Origin: Lumbricus rubellus
Lineage: Eukaryota > Annelida > Clitellata > Crassiclitellata > Lumbricidae
Assembly (NCBI GenBank): GCA_945859605.1
Contig: OX243822.1
Coordinates: forward strand, 9,972,966 to 10,036,965
DNA length: 64,000 nucleotides
Direction of reading: 5' to 3'
The number at the start of each line of letters is the position of its first letter. Positions within the stretch are counted from its first letter, which is position 1. Positions 54,132 through 63,965 of the stretch are shown piece by piece. Position numbers and translations under genes: made by a program. Under the pieces are notes generated by a model, which was not told the DNA's origin, made no database searches, and was given only the letters and a program-made list of their open reading frames with translations.

Positions 54132-56531
54132 ATGACTTCTCTAGCGCAATTGAAGGAGGTTGGTGAAGGTATGGGGCTCACTGGTGTTTCCCTTCTTGAT
54201 TTTGTGCGTCAACAGCAGGCTCTAGAGCATGCTAGAGAGAGAGAAGCTGATAATGAGCGGGAGGAGAAGGAGAGAGAAAAGCGTGAATGGGACAGAAAGT
54301 TGGAGAGTGAACGGTTACGAAGTGATCAGAGGCAGTTGGAGGTACGAGAGGCGGAAATGAAGTTGAAAGAGATGGAAAAGTCAACAGAGTTTGAAACATT
54401 TAAACTCGAAAAGGAACTTCAACGGTTTGAATTGGAAAGCAAGCGTCGAGAGATGGAGAAGCCTACAACGGAAAAGGAGGTGACATTTTCCTACGAGACT
54501 TTGCCTGGAAAATCGTATCCGGTAAAGGGACCCAAGATACCTCCTTTCGAGGAAGGGGAGGACAACATGGATTCGTATCTGACGCGGTTTGAGCGATATG
54601 CAGAAGTTCAAAAGTGGGATCGTGCGGAATGGGCGATATTTCTATCGGTTCTGTTGAAAGGAAGGGCTTTGGATGTTTACAGTAGATTGCCTGCAGAAAA
54701 GGCTACGGATTATGATTGTCTGAAGGATGCATTGTTTAAAAGATTTCAATTGACGGAGGACGGATTTCGATCAAAGTTTAGATCAGCTAAAGTGGAATCG
54801 GGAGAAACGCCAGAGCTATTTTTGGCAAGGCTGCAATCGTATCTTCAGCGATGGATGGAGTTGGCGAAGGTGAAAGCGACTTTTGAAGGGTTGAGGGAGT
54901 TGATTGTTCGTGAACAGTATTTTAACACGTGCCCAAGTTATCTGGCAGTGTTTCTGAAGGAACAAGCTCCTACCACGTTGGCGGATTTAGCCGTGATGGC
55001 TGAGAAATATCTTGATGCACATGCAAACGACGCAACTTTGGGATACGTTAGAGAGTACGCAGAGGAAAGGGTTAAACCAGTGGAGAGAAGCAAACCAACG
55101 TTTCAACAAAGACATCAAGGGCGGCGATGTTTCGTCTGCGGAAAAAGAAACCATATTTCGACTAATTGTTTCCATAGGCATAAAGCAGTTGCGATGTCCG
55201 TCAATGGAACTCGATCCGGATCATTGTCTGGTGGTTTCCATAGACAAGAGCGCAAACAGGAAAATGTCTCGAGGTCGGAGGAGGTTAACCCTTCGAGGAT
55301 TGAAAGACAACAGAATAGAGATGGTAATATCATGGGAGCATCAAATTCGAGTCTGCTACTCGACGACGTAAGGATTGGCAGCAAAGTTCAGAGGGTCGAC
55401 ATTTTGGAAGAAAGCCAGGCGGTTGAAACAAGACGGCGGAGTAATAGCAGATTAAGAGATGTGTTGTCGGCAGAAGTAGAAAGGGGTGTTTCGAATGAGG
55501 AGTTGATGAAGACGCTGAATACAGATGGAACTGATAAGATGACGCAAAATAAAGAAGACGAGGATGTAAAGAAGCAACAAAAAGAAGACGCGGATGTAAA
55601 GAATCAACATAAAGAAGACGCGGATGTAAAGAAGCAAAATATAGATGACGCCAAGACAAAGACACGGGAGACCGATGAAGCTGATGGAGAGCGGAAGAAG
55701 AAACATGAAATGGATATAAATGTGCAGAAACGGGATGAAACCGTTATAAAGAAGCACACGATATATGAAGTCGGGAATGCAGGCGATGAACAAGAGCTAA
55801 CCATGAGGTGCATTACAGAAGAGGTGCAAGGAGTTCGAGAAAGAGTGCTGACGCCTAGCAAATTAATTACAGAGGAAGTACGGGAAAATGAAGACCCAGA
55901 GACGCCGAAAGACTGGGCAGAGGTAACATTGGTAGTATTTGAAGGTGTGGGTGCATTTAGCAAAGAACAGACTTGGGAAGATGCGGAGATAGGGATTCTA
56001 GCTGATCAATCAGAATTCGTGCTTTCCGAAAGTGATCAACTAAAGAACGCATCAAAGGAGGTCGCTGCAATTGAAGTGAAATTCAAAAAGAAAGCTTGGG
56101 TATTTGAAAGGCAGAACGAATCAAAGACTGCAATACAACAACGAGGAGTTACCACAAGAGGAGCAGGAACACATGCGAAAGACAATATACCGCAGTTCAC
56201 TGATGCAGCAGTTAAAGAGGAAATTTCAAGTGCATTGTCGAGAGACGAAGTGATGGCAGTGATCAAAGTAATGGAAGGTGGGAGAGCCGATGGTGAGAAT
56301 GAAAGAGTTGATGGAGATCTGTTTCGGCTGGGTACTGAGGAATTTAAACAACCCGTGGGTTTTATGGAGACAAAATTGTTCCCAGGGGAGGTAAGATGCT
56401 CCAGGCCTATTGAGGGGAAAAAATGTTTCGCAGCTGTTTGGGGAATCACGAAATTCCATGAGTTGCGGCACGGTCGGCAATTTGCCTTTGAGACCGATCA
56501 TCAGCTTCTTAATAAAAAGTATCGGAGCTGA
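54132..56531 (+). CDS. Gag with SCAN-like domain and zinc knuckle, fused to RNase H remnant
   Basis: ATG 54132 opens 799 codons. Residues about 35-120 are a charged coiled coil (Glu/Arg/Lys-rich). Residues about 150-300 form a retrotransposon capsid with a SCAN-like segment (KFRSAKVESGETPELFLARL through IVREQYFNTCP). SCAN domains of vertebrate zinc-finger proteins descend from the Gag of Gmr1-like gypsy elements. A CCHC zinc knuckle CFVCGKRNHISTNC lies near residue 335. A long acidic/basic region with KEDADVK repeats follows. The last 60 residues (PVGFMETKLF, FAAVWGITKFHELRHGRQF, ETDHQLL) match the start of the gypsy RNase H domain. The missing pol between them indicates an internal deletion that kept the frame open. 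It needs a helper for reverse transcription and integration. Confidence 0.88.
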   Translation: MTSLAQLKEVGEGMGLTGVSLLDFVRQQQALEHAREREADNEREEKEREKREWDRKLESERLRSDQRQLEVREAEMKLKEMEKSTEFETFKLEKELQRFELESKRREMEKPTTEKEVTFSYETLPGKSYPVKGPKIPPFEEGEDNMDSYLTRFERYAEVQKWDRAEWAIFLSVLLKGRALDVYSRLPAEKATDYDCLKDALFKRFQLTEDGFRSKFRSAKVESGETPELFLARLQSYLQRWMELAKVKATFEGLRELIVREQYFNTCPSYLAVFLKEQAPTTLADLAVMAEKYLDAHANDATLGYVREYAEERVKPVERSKPTFQQRHQGRRCFVCGKRNHISTNCFHRHKAVAMSVNGTRSGSLSGGFHRQERKQENVSRSEEVNPSRIERQQNRDGNIMGASNSSLLLDDVRIGSKVQRVDILEESQAVETRRRSNSRLRDVLSAEVERGVSNEELMKTLNTDGTDKMTQNKEDEDVKKQQKEDADVKNQHKEDADVKKQNIDDAKTKTRETDEADGERKKKHEMDINVQKRDETVIKKHTIYEVGNAGDEQELTMRCITEEVQGVRERVLTPSKLITEEVRENEDPETPKDWAEVTLVVFEGVGAFSKEQTWEDAEIGILADQSEFVLSESDQLKNASKEVAAIEVKFKKKAWVFERQNESKTAIQQRGVTTRGAGTHAKDNIPQFTDAAVKEEISSALSRDEVMAVIKVMEGGRADGENERVDGDLFRLGTEEFKQPVGFMETKLFPGEVRCSRPIEGKKCFAAVWGITKFHELRHGRQFAFETDHQLLNKKYRS

Positions 56532-57060
56532 TGATTTTAGCCGTAGTTTGTAAATAGTAGCCTATGTTTGAATTACATGGAATGTTTTAATGAAAGAAGA
56601 CTGTGATGTGTAGTATATGTTTTATGAGGTGACTTGCTTTGGTTTACCTATATATTTGATTTACAAATTGTCTACATTTTGTGTTTAGAAGATTTTGATG
56701 TGATGTGTATAAGTAATAAGAAAATAGTTAGGTTGTCTCGTGGCAGAAGAAGCACTATAGATAAGTGAGAAGCATTGGCGTAGATCGGAAAGAGCACCGA
56801 TTGTATTTAGTTGTGATTGTTAGTTAAGTTGAAGTAGTTACGTAGAAATCATGTGTGATTGATAGTTAAAGTTGAAGTTGTTGAGAAATCGGATGTTATT
56901 GCTAGTAAAAGTAGTTGTTGAGAAAGTAGTCGTTGAGAAATCAGGAGTGATAATTTAGTTCAAGTAGAAGTAGTTGTCGAGAAATCAGGTTTGATAATTT
57001 AGTTAGAGAAAAAGTGGTTGTCGGGAGACTTTGATATCTCTCTTGGAAAAGAGGGAGGAG
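56532..57060 (+). other. 3' untranslated region of the LTR element
   Basis: Contains repeated AGTTGTTGAGAAATC and AGTAGTTGTCGAGAAATCAG words, ending in the polypurine tract. No gene. Confidence 0.7.
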
Positions 57061-57751
57061 TGTAGCGAAAATGAATATAGCGCTACAACAATCGACCTGT
57101 TGACTGGAGCGTATTCCAGCCAGGTGAGAGTCAGCCGGGCGTGACTGGCGGGAACAGATGAGTTTGGCCTACAAGGGGGCGTTTTCGCGACGAATGTTCA
57201 GTTGGTCAGAAGGAACTACAAGAGTCAGTCGAGTGTGCTAATGCTAGGGAGAAGTAAGTAAAGAATGTTATTTGCATTTGATGATAGTAAGTAAATGGAA
57301 TATTGAAATAAAGTGATATTAGTTGTAGTTAGAGAATGGGTGTCATTTATGTGCATTAGACTAAAGTGAATTGACATTGACGAGTGTAACGTTATATAGA
57401 AATAACTTAGTATTGGTTGCAGTTATGAAAGGTGTGTCATTATGTGAATTAGATTAAAGAAGTTACGAGTGTAATAATGTGATAGGTTATTAGTTGAAGT
57501 TACTGAAGTTATATCATTTATGTGAAATAGACGCAGGTAGCGGTCTATGTTTTATGAACAGGAAAATAACTCTGGACATGGAACTGTGTGTATATGAATA
57601 GGCCTATGGACAATAGGTTATATAGTTAATGTTGAATACTTGTTTGTAAATGATGTGCTTGTAGACCCTAGCGGTCGGTGTTGGGAGAAAAGAATAAGAC
57701 AACTCAGAAAAGACGAGTGTTGAAGTCGTTTAATATTTCAACTTCGTCACA
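57061..57751 (+). repeat. 3' LTR (691 bp)
   Basis: Nearly identical to the 5' LTR, with small deletions, for example GTGCTAATGC for GTGCTATATGC. Confidence 0.9.
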
Positions 57752-57894
57752 CAGTATGAAATTTACATAAATGCTACCATGGCAGCGTGAACCCCAAGAT
57801 AAAAGGTAGCAGCACTTGATGTGAAAGAAACATGACAAGTCTACCAGTGAGCATGGTAGAGCGGACGGATGTGGATGGATATCGATCAACCCAG

Positions 57895-57995
57895 CTAGGT
57901 TGGAGCGCTTCTGAGTAGATAGGCTACTCTTGAAGAGGCGCTATATAAATGTCTTGAATGAATGAATGAATGAATGAATGAATGAATGAATGAAT
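57895..57995 (+). repeat. LINE 3' tail with (GAAT)n
   Basis: TTGGAGCGCTTCTGAGTAG, CTTGAAGAGGCGCTATATAA and about nine GAAT units. Tail only; no coding part upstream. Confidence 0.75.
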
Positions 57996-58330
57996 ATAGT
58001 CTGACGTCACTCACAGCTCAACATGACTAATAATGTCAGATGCATGATGATGATAATATAGGCCTATAACGTTTCCAACTGTTTAGCATGGTTAATCAAT
58101 CAATCAAGATTAACAGTGCAATATTACTGTAATTCGATAACAATTTAACATAACTAACAAAATAGACTACCGGTAACATAAAACAAGCAACTCAATATGA
58201 CTCAAACATAAAACATAAACTATAATGCGAAAAAACTAAAATTTCATACAGCAGCCTACAAAGGTATGATCGGACAAATGAAAAGTATGCAAGTTTTAAG
58301 TCGTTTGCGAAGAAAAATACAAAGCTGCAC
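57996..58330. other. Unassigned sequence
   Basis: AT-rich, no recognised feature. Confidence 0.35.
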
Positions 58331-58456
58331 CTTCGTCTTCATCTCACTGAACTCAGCCTTCTGGCGAATATAGTCTGCCTTCAGTCTATCGCTTTCGTCC
58401 TGCAGGTCACGAGCCCTCGTCTTCATAACGCGAAGTAGCTCCTTGACATTCTCACA
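58331..58456 (-). CDS. Candidate host exon encoding a coiled coil
   Basis: 126 bp on the minus strand between a strong acceptor (TTTCTTTTGTTCAG) and donor ACGAAG/GTGCAG, phase 0 at both ends. It reads CENVKELLRVMKTRARDLQD and then SDRLKADYIRQKAEFSEMKT, with heptad-like Leu/Val/Met spacing and high charge. G+C is higher than its surroundings. It cannot splice directly to the cadherin exon at 51926, which needs a donor in phase 1, so it probably belongs to another gene or to an intervening exon chain. Family unknown. Confidence 0.6.
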
Positions 58457-58609
58457 CTGAACAAAAGAAACTGCAGTCTGTAGACCACATCATAAATAAC
58501 AAACCTACCTCGACATAATTTATGTTACCTCATTAGGCCTATGACTCTTTTGACCTCGTAACAGCTACATCAATGTGGAGGTGCAATACGATCACTTTAA
58601 TTTATAGTT

Positions 58610-59690
58610 GACGACTGATACTCGCCATCATGTGTAAGTATGAATTATAATTGAAGGGCTTGGAGCAATAACAAGGTATGTCGACATACCTATGTCTTGC
58701 GAAACAGTATGCCAGCGTGTCCGGAAGACAGTAATCTATCTACCCTGTGAATTTTGCACAGATCTGAATATATTTGAGCTTCATTTCGCAAAATAAAGTT
58801 ATGTCGACATAAAGTTATTGTTCTCCGGCAGATTTCGTCCATATCTCTACTGCAATATCCCGGTATGACGACATACATGGTCTTGCTTCTTTTCAAATTT
58901 TCTATTAAAGCCAATGCAATGATGAGGTTTGTTGACATAACATATCATCTGCATGCTAAATCATGCACACTTCTCGTCTGTGTAGTAGAAACAGTTTGGT
59001 GCAATAACAAGGTATGTCGACCTATACCATACAATATGTGTGGTATCGCAGATGCTAGAAAACACTTTGTCGACATAACCTGTTATTGCACCAGAAATGA
59101 TAGGCCTACTGATGACTGAGTGTTCGCGATGCAATAACCAGATATGAAGCAAAATGTGAAAATAATAATAATAATTTCATCTTTCGCATTGAAACATTTA
59201 AAAATTGTGTTAAAGACAATTTTAAGGTACACATTTCTCAAAACAGCTTGTTGATATGTCGTCAAATGGCTTAGATACAGCAGTTTGAAGTGGTAAATCT
59301 TTGAAGTCGATTTCCCAACATTCATGATTTTCGACATACCTTGTTATTGCTCCAAGCCCTTCAATTCATACTTGAATGAAATTTTAATTTGCGCAGGTAA
59401 CATTTCATTTCGATATTCTTACTTCTGGCCAAGATATTGACCAGAATAATTAAACTGGTTTTTGTTACTTTTTGTTGCGTCACGTTTTTGAATCGTCAAA
59501 AAAGGGTGGGTGGCATCCCTAAAAGTGATATAACTTTTGTTCTGTTAGAAATATTTTGTTGAAATTTGGTCAATGTGCGTAAATAGGAATTGCCTTTAAG
59601 ACCGTAAAGTTGCATTTAAAAATCCTTATCCCTGCCAAATATTTGCAAAAACCTAGGGGAGTTCTTTTTTGGCCCACAATGTATATATAT
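58610..59690. repeat. Fragment of the 34474-type mariner MITE, interrupted
   Basis: 59378-59683 (TTTCATTTCGATATTCTTAC, TTTTTGTTGCGTCACGTTTT, TGGCCCACAATGTA) matches the right arm of 34474-35635. TCGCCATCATGTGTAAGTAT at 58622-58641 is the preceding part of that arm. The inverted-repeat element 58649-59366 splits them. Confidence 0.7.
58649..59366. mobile_element. Inverted-repeat element with repeated CAATAAC..GTCGACATA motif
   Basis: AATTGAAGGGCTTGGAGCAA at 58649 continues TAACAAGGTATGTCGA and is inverted exactly at 59331-59366. Inside, variants of GCAATAACAAGGTATGTCGA recur in both orientations near 58670, 58799, 58925, 59001, 59070 and 59129. 718 bp, no coding region, inserted into a mariner MITE arm. 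Family unknown. Confidence 0.7.
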
Positions 59691-60044
59691 ATATAAAATG
59701 GAGCATATATATATTTTATATATACATGTATATATATAATGGAGTTTGTGGAGCACTATCAAGTTTATTTATAACAATTAATAATACCAAAACAACTTTA
59801 TCAAGTAACATCTCCAAGAACGGAAACCAAACTCCACCCATGATTCTAATAAATTATAAGCACTTGAAAACTGTTCGTTTTGGTAGTGCTGTAGTCGTGA
59901 ACACCTCTGATTAATAATTCTGTGAAGAGGTGTTAAATTTTTTTTATTAGGTTCTTGAAAAAATTAATCAATGGGTGAATGAATGATTGAATAAATGAAC
60001 GAATACAATTACAGTCCATGTGATTATATGCAATGGCTGAATAT

Positions 60045-60365
60045 AACTTTCAACCAGTTGATGGAGTAGGCCTACCATTTGAGCTGTAGTAGGGGCCTAC
60101 ATGATTGGTCTACGAAGTAACTGCACCTAAGACGTTATTATTGAGCAGCGCTTGGTTCTCGTGTCCTTTGAAAAGCAGGCCAGATCTCAGAATGTCCCGC
60201 CAAATGTAATTGGATAGAGGACCACAAGTATAATTATTATAGGACAAATACCAGACTGACAATGGCAATAATTTCCCTATCATGAGGGAACGCCGTGTTA
60301 ACGCTTTAGACTTGCACCGTCTGTACAGCCTACCAAGTCGGCACGTCTAGTTGTACACATAGATC
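60045..60365. repeat. Dispersed repeat block A, copy 2
   Basis: Colinear with 36460-36790; see shared landmarks there. Confidence 0.75.
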
Positions 60366-60872
60366 AACAAACAAACCCAAGTGAAGATACAAGTCTTCAG
60401 ACAGACTGAATAACAACTGAGAAAGTCCGACGCTGACAGGTTGAGGTTCCACCCACCCACCCACCAATTCATCCGTTAAACACCCGCCCATCTATCCATC
60501 CACCAACCAGGGCCGGATTAAGGCATGTTCAACATGTTCGGCCGAACAGGGGCCCCCACACTTTAGGGGCCCCCACAAAATGCAAATTTTTTTTTTGCAA
60601 ATTTCGACATGACATGACTTTGCATTTATCAGAAGCACTTATGTAGCGCCTCTTCAAGACTCTCTATTTTCCAGAAATTTCGCCGAATGACTAAAAAAAA
60701 GGTCATCAACTTTTTTGGCGGATGAAAATGTGAAAATGAAATGGTAGGGTTTTCCCGAAAATTTCGCCGGATGACTAAAAAAAAGGTCATCAACTTTTTT
60801 GGCGGATGAAAATGTGAAAATGAAATGGTAGGGTTTTCCCGAAAATTTCGCCGGATGACTAAAAAAAAGGTC

Positions 60873-61546
60873 GTGGATCCGCTCACGCCCATCACGTGAA
60901 CCGTCTGGAAGAGGCGAAGACCGCAGGGGGGGAGAAGGTAGTTGATGTTAGCAGTTGATGGTCAAGCTATTAGGCTAGGTTGGCCAACAACTGCTAAACA
61001 ACCAACGCAAAAATCTTAAGAATCTAATGACGACACTAACCCTAACACTAACCCTAACCGACCCTCACGACGCAAAAATCTTAAGAATCTAATGACGACA
61101 CTAACCCTAACACTAACCCTAACCGACCCTCACGACGCGAAACCTTATACCCTATACGCGAACGACACCTAGGTCTTCTATGTTATAACCATGCTTAAAT
61201 TTAACGATAAAGAGCGCATAATTACCTGTGCAAAATGTTCCTCCATACGTAGGGTCATTTGTAAGACATTTTAAACGTTTTACATTGCAATTCGTCTAAA
61301 ATCGTAAGACCCTGCGACACGCAGCACGTGCTGCTGACAGTAGGGTTTACAAAGGATGGGCATTGGGCATAAATTGTACTCGACAACGTCCTCCCCTACG
61401 GTATTCGACTCTTCCACATTGTTTTCCGCTAACCTGATTGGCCGACGGGTGTTAGCCCACCGTCCGTAGCCAGTGCGACCAATAATGTTACGGGCGTGAA
61501 TGTAGCACATGGTTTCCGCTAACGCTCGGGACGTGAGCGGATCCAC
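60873..61546. mobile_element. Nested inverted-repeat unit inside hAT MITE
   Basis: GTGGATCCGCTCACG at 60873-60887 is inverted exactly at 61532-61546. It interrupts the GGTCATCAAC module (left stub AAAAAGGTC, right AAAAAGGTCATCAAC). 674 bp, GC-richer than the host MITE, no coding region, no clear target duplication. Confidence 0.6.
61005..61134. repeat. Two 65-bp units with telomere-like CCCTAA
   Basis: Tandem pair of CGCAAAAATCTTAAGAATCT ... ACTAACCCTAACACTAACCC ... CGACCCTCACGA. A degenerate relative in the other orientation lies at 20520-20640. Confidence 0.8.
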
Positions 61547-61653
61547 TACGTAAAAAAAAAGGTCATCAACTTTTCTGAAAATTTAAAATTGGGCCCCCAC
61601 AAAATTCTCCCGAACAGGGCCCCCACATTGCTTAATCCGGCCCTGCCACCAAC

Positions 61654-62449
61654 CCATCCATCCACCCACCCATCCATCCACCCACCCATCCATCCAATCA
61701 CCCACCAATAGATCAATCCGTTAAAGATCCGCCCATCTATCTATCTATCTATGCATCTATTCATCAATCCATCTATCCATCGCGAGTGCAGAGCAAAGGT
61801 ACTGAACAGAAGAACTCACATAGACAGGCAGTAGAATAGCCAATGATTGGCAATGAGAGTGCTCCAAAATAGAGCAACAATAATTATGTGTGCTCTTTAA
61901 AACATAGACATAATATATGTTTATCAACCCAAAGCCAGCAGGAGAAAAAGTGGCCATTCAAACAGGTAAAAATCAACCTGATAACTAAACGATTTATGTG
62001 ACACTTTCATCATCAACCAATCAATAAGAATTTATGCAGCGCCCTTTAAAGATACCTACTCAGAAGCCATATTACACATTGTTTCTGTGTATGCATGTGT
62101 GTGTAGGCATGTCAGCATGGGTGGCCCTATTAGCGGGATTGTCCATCCATTCTCCGTCTCCCCTTGATGGCCAAGTTATATAGGCCTAGTCCAAATATTT
62201 TTTCACTGCCAAAATTGTATTATCTTGTTGGTCGAGGAAATAAATTAATAAATATAAATATAAATAAAATAAAGCTATTTTAAAACAAACAAAGCCAGGA
62301 ACGTTTTAATTTCGTGGTTGGAAAAGACTAGCCTATAACGAAATGAGCGTATTCCTATAAAGTTGCGGCGTTGAAAATGTGGACTCTCGTAATTTTCTTT
62401 AATCACACATACAACAATGAAATACATGTAAGCTTATACTATGCGAAAA
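61654..62449. other. Simple repeats and unassigned sequence
   Basis: CCAT/CACC repeats at 61654-61785. An inverted LINE tail with CAATCAATAAGAATTTATGC near 62015-62060. The rest is unassigned. Confidence 0.5.
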
Positions 62450-62759
62450 TAATTATGTCTGGCTTACGTCCTGTTTTGTTTCCATTTCGATATTCCTAAG
62501 AAACGCTTCGTCGTCCGTCTACTCAACAAAGTTTCAAGACAATGAGTTATTCTATGAATCCCGCTCAAACGAAATGCCAAGGGTCACGTGTCTACATACC
62601 GATGTCTATTAATAGGTCCGTACAAAACACACGTGTGTCACATGCAGGCAAAGGACTTCCCCAGATAATGACGCAGAAGATTGTTGAATTTTGGGTGACT
62701 TTGGAAGGTTTGTGACCGATACAATATTTTCTGCCGCTTTTGCGGAGCAAGAACTCTCT

Positions 62760-62960
62760 CAGGACGCACGTCTCATTACTATTTCTAGTAGGCCTAGTAG
62801 ATTGAAAAGATCCGATGACATTCCACACCCTTGTCTAACTCCCACTTTGATTTCAAACCATTCCGTCAGTTCTCCATCCACTCTCACTGCACTAACTTAC
62901 CGACTTGCGGTATAGGTCCTCAACTAGTGTCACTAGCTCCTCTGGCACCCCGCAGTGTCC
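62760..62960 (-). pseudogene. LINE reverse-transcriptase fragment (GVRQGC motif)
   Basis: The minus strand reads CGVPEELVTLVEDLYRKSVS and then VDGELTEWFEIKVGVRQGCG, the palm-fingers region of non-LTR RTs including the GVRQGC..S..LF motif. Bounded by unrelated sequence on both sides; a short relic inserted in block B. Confidence 0.75.
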
Positions 62961-63114
62961 TATACTGGTGGTGGAGATGGTGGAGATAGGACGCGTTACA
63001 TTGTCGTAAACCCAACTTGTTACATTCTTTGTGTAAGTTTACAGAATACAGAAGGATCTTGACTGCAAACTTCTGACACTTCTCGGCACTATGCGTCTTG
63101 GCTCAAGCTCCATC

Positions 63115-63425
63115 ATACCTATGTGAGCTATTTAGGCTATATCTCTGTTCCCATGGGCCACCGTTCGCTGCGCTCATCTGCCTGTGGTGACTATCTCGTC
63201 CTTTTTTTCTCGTACCACTACCGTGCAGCGACGAGCATTCTCGGTGGTGGGTCCAGGCTTCCAGCTATCCGGAATGACCTTCCTGCGGCTCTCCGCTCGC
63301 ACCACGTGACTCTCCTGGCTATTTATATAGTCTTCTCAAGACTTTTCTTTTCGACAAACACTGTGTGGGTGCGCCTCTGAGTAGATATCTCCAAGGAGCG
63401 CTATATAAATTATTGTGATTGATTG
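63115..63425 (+). pseudogene. Decayed LINE C-terminus and tail
   Basis: Reading across frames gives HRSLRSSACGDYLV, RRAFSVVGP-like and LKTFLF-like words. The tail GTGCGCCTCTGAGTAGATAT and AGCGCTATATAAATTATTG with (GATT)n follow. Same family as 37425-37985. Confidence 0.65.
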
Positions 63426-63910
63426 ATTGATAGATAGATAGATTGATTGATTGAACGAGCCTGCTATGTTCTTGCGAATGTAGTAGGCCTATTTTTGCAG
63501 TCCTTTAAACTAGCACTGATGTAGTCGTAGGAATGAAGTGTTAGCGACTTAATCTTCTTAGCCTCGGCAAATGAGGATGGGTGACCAGTCCTCTCCCTCG
63601 CCATCTCATCATCCCACTGTCAATGTACGGTCAGTGTACTCATTATAACCGATCCAGCCATTGGACGCATGCGCATCATAACACCAGCTCCCTTGATTGA
63701 CAGTGTCAATATTATTAAGAGATGTGGAGGTCCAATCCCAGATCCAGAAATTTAACAGTTCAGTATACTAACCCCTACACTACGTGTAGATTGATCACCC
63801 CATGCATATAATACTGGAGCTGATGTAATCAACATTTACGCATTATGCATGCCTTATATGAATGCCTGTAGCCTATATAAACTAATGTATATTACATTAT
63901 TACATGTATG

Positions 63911-63962
<52 letters not shown>

Positions 63963-63965
<3 letters not shown>

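Larger units (their letters stand above)
52822..57751 (+). mobile_element. Gypsy-type LTR retrotransposon, internally deleted (SCAN-Gag)
   Basis: LTRs at 52822-53515 and 57061-57751 start TGTAGCGAAAATG and end TTCGTCACA. The 5' LTR is followed after AG by TGGCGAGCCTGCCA, a primer-site candidate. The 3' LTR is preceded by the purine tract AAAAGAGGGAGGAG. The LTRs differ by small indels and substitutions. The single long frame has Gag and a terminal RNase H scrap; protease, reverse transcriptase and integrase are gone. No target duplication is visible. Confidence 0.92.
60508..61645. mobile_element. hAT-type MITE, CAGGGCCGGATTAAG ends, with nested insertion
   Basis: Starts CAGGGCCGGATTAAGGCATG and ends TGCTTAATCCGGCCCTG; exact 8-bp duplication CCACCAAC (60500-60507, 61646-61653). 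1,138 bp. Subterminal GAACAGG(G)GCCCCCACA occurs at both ends. Interior: an 84-bp unit with the GACTAAAAAAAAGGTCATCA module repeated two and a half times (60670-60870), then a second inverted-repeat unit (60873-61546). Confidence 0.9.

Noticed and set aside
55330..56501. Antisense frames of 91-137 codons opposite the Gag gene
   Set aside because: Shadows of the plus-strand Gag-RNase H frame, whose domains are recognisable.
61005..61134. Interstitial telomere array
   Set aside because: CCCTAA words are few, interrupted and embedded in a 65-bp unit of a MITE insertion.
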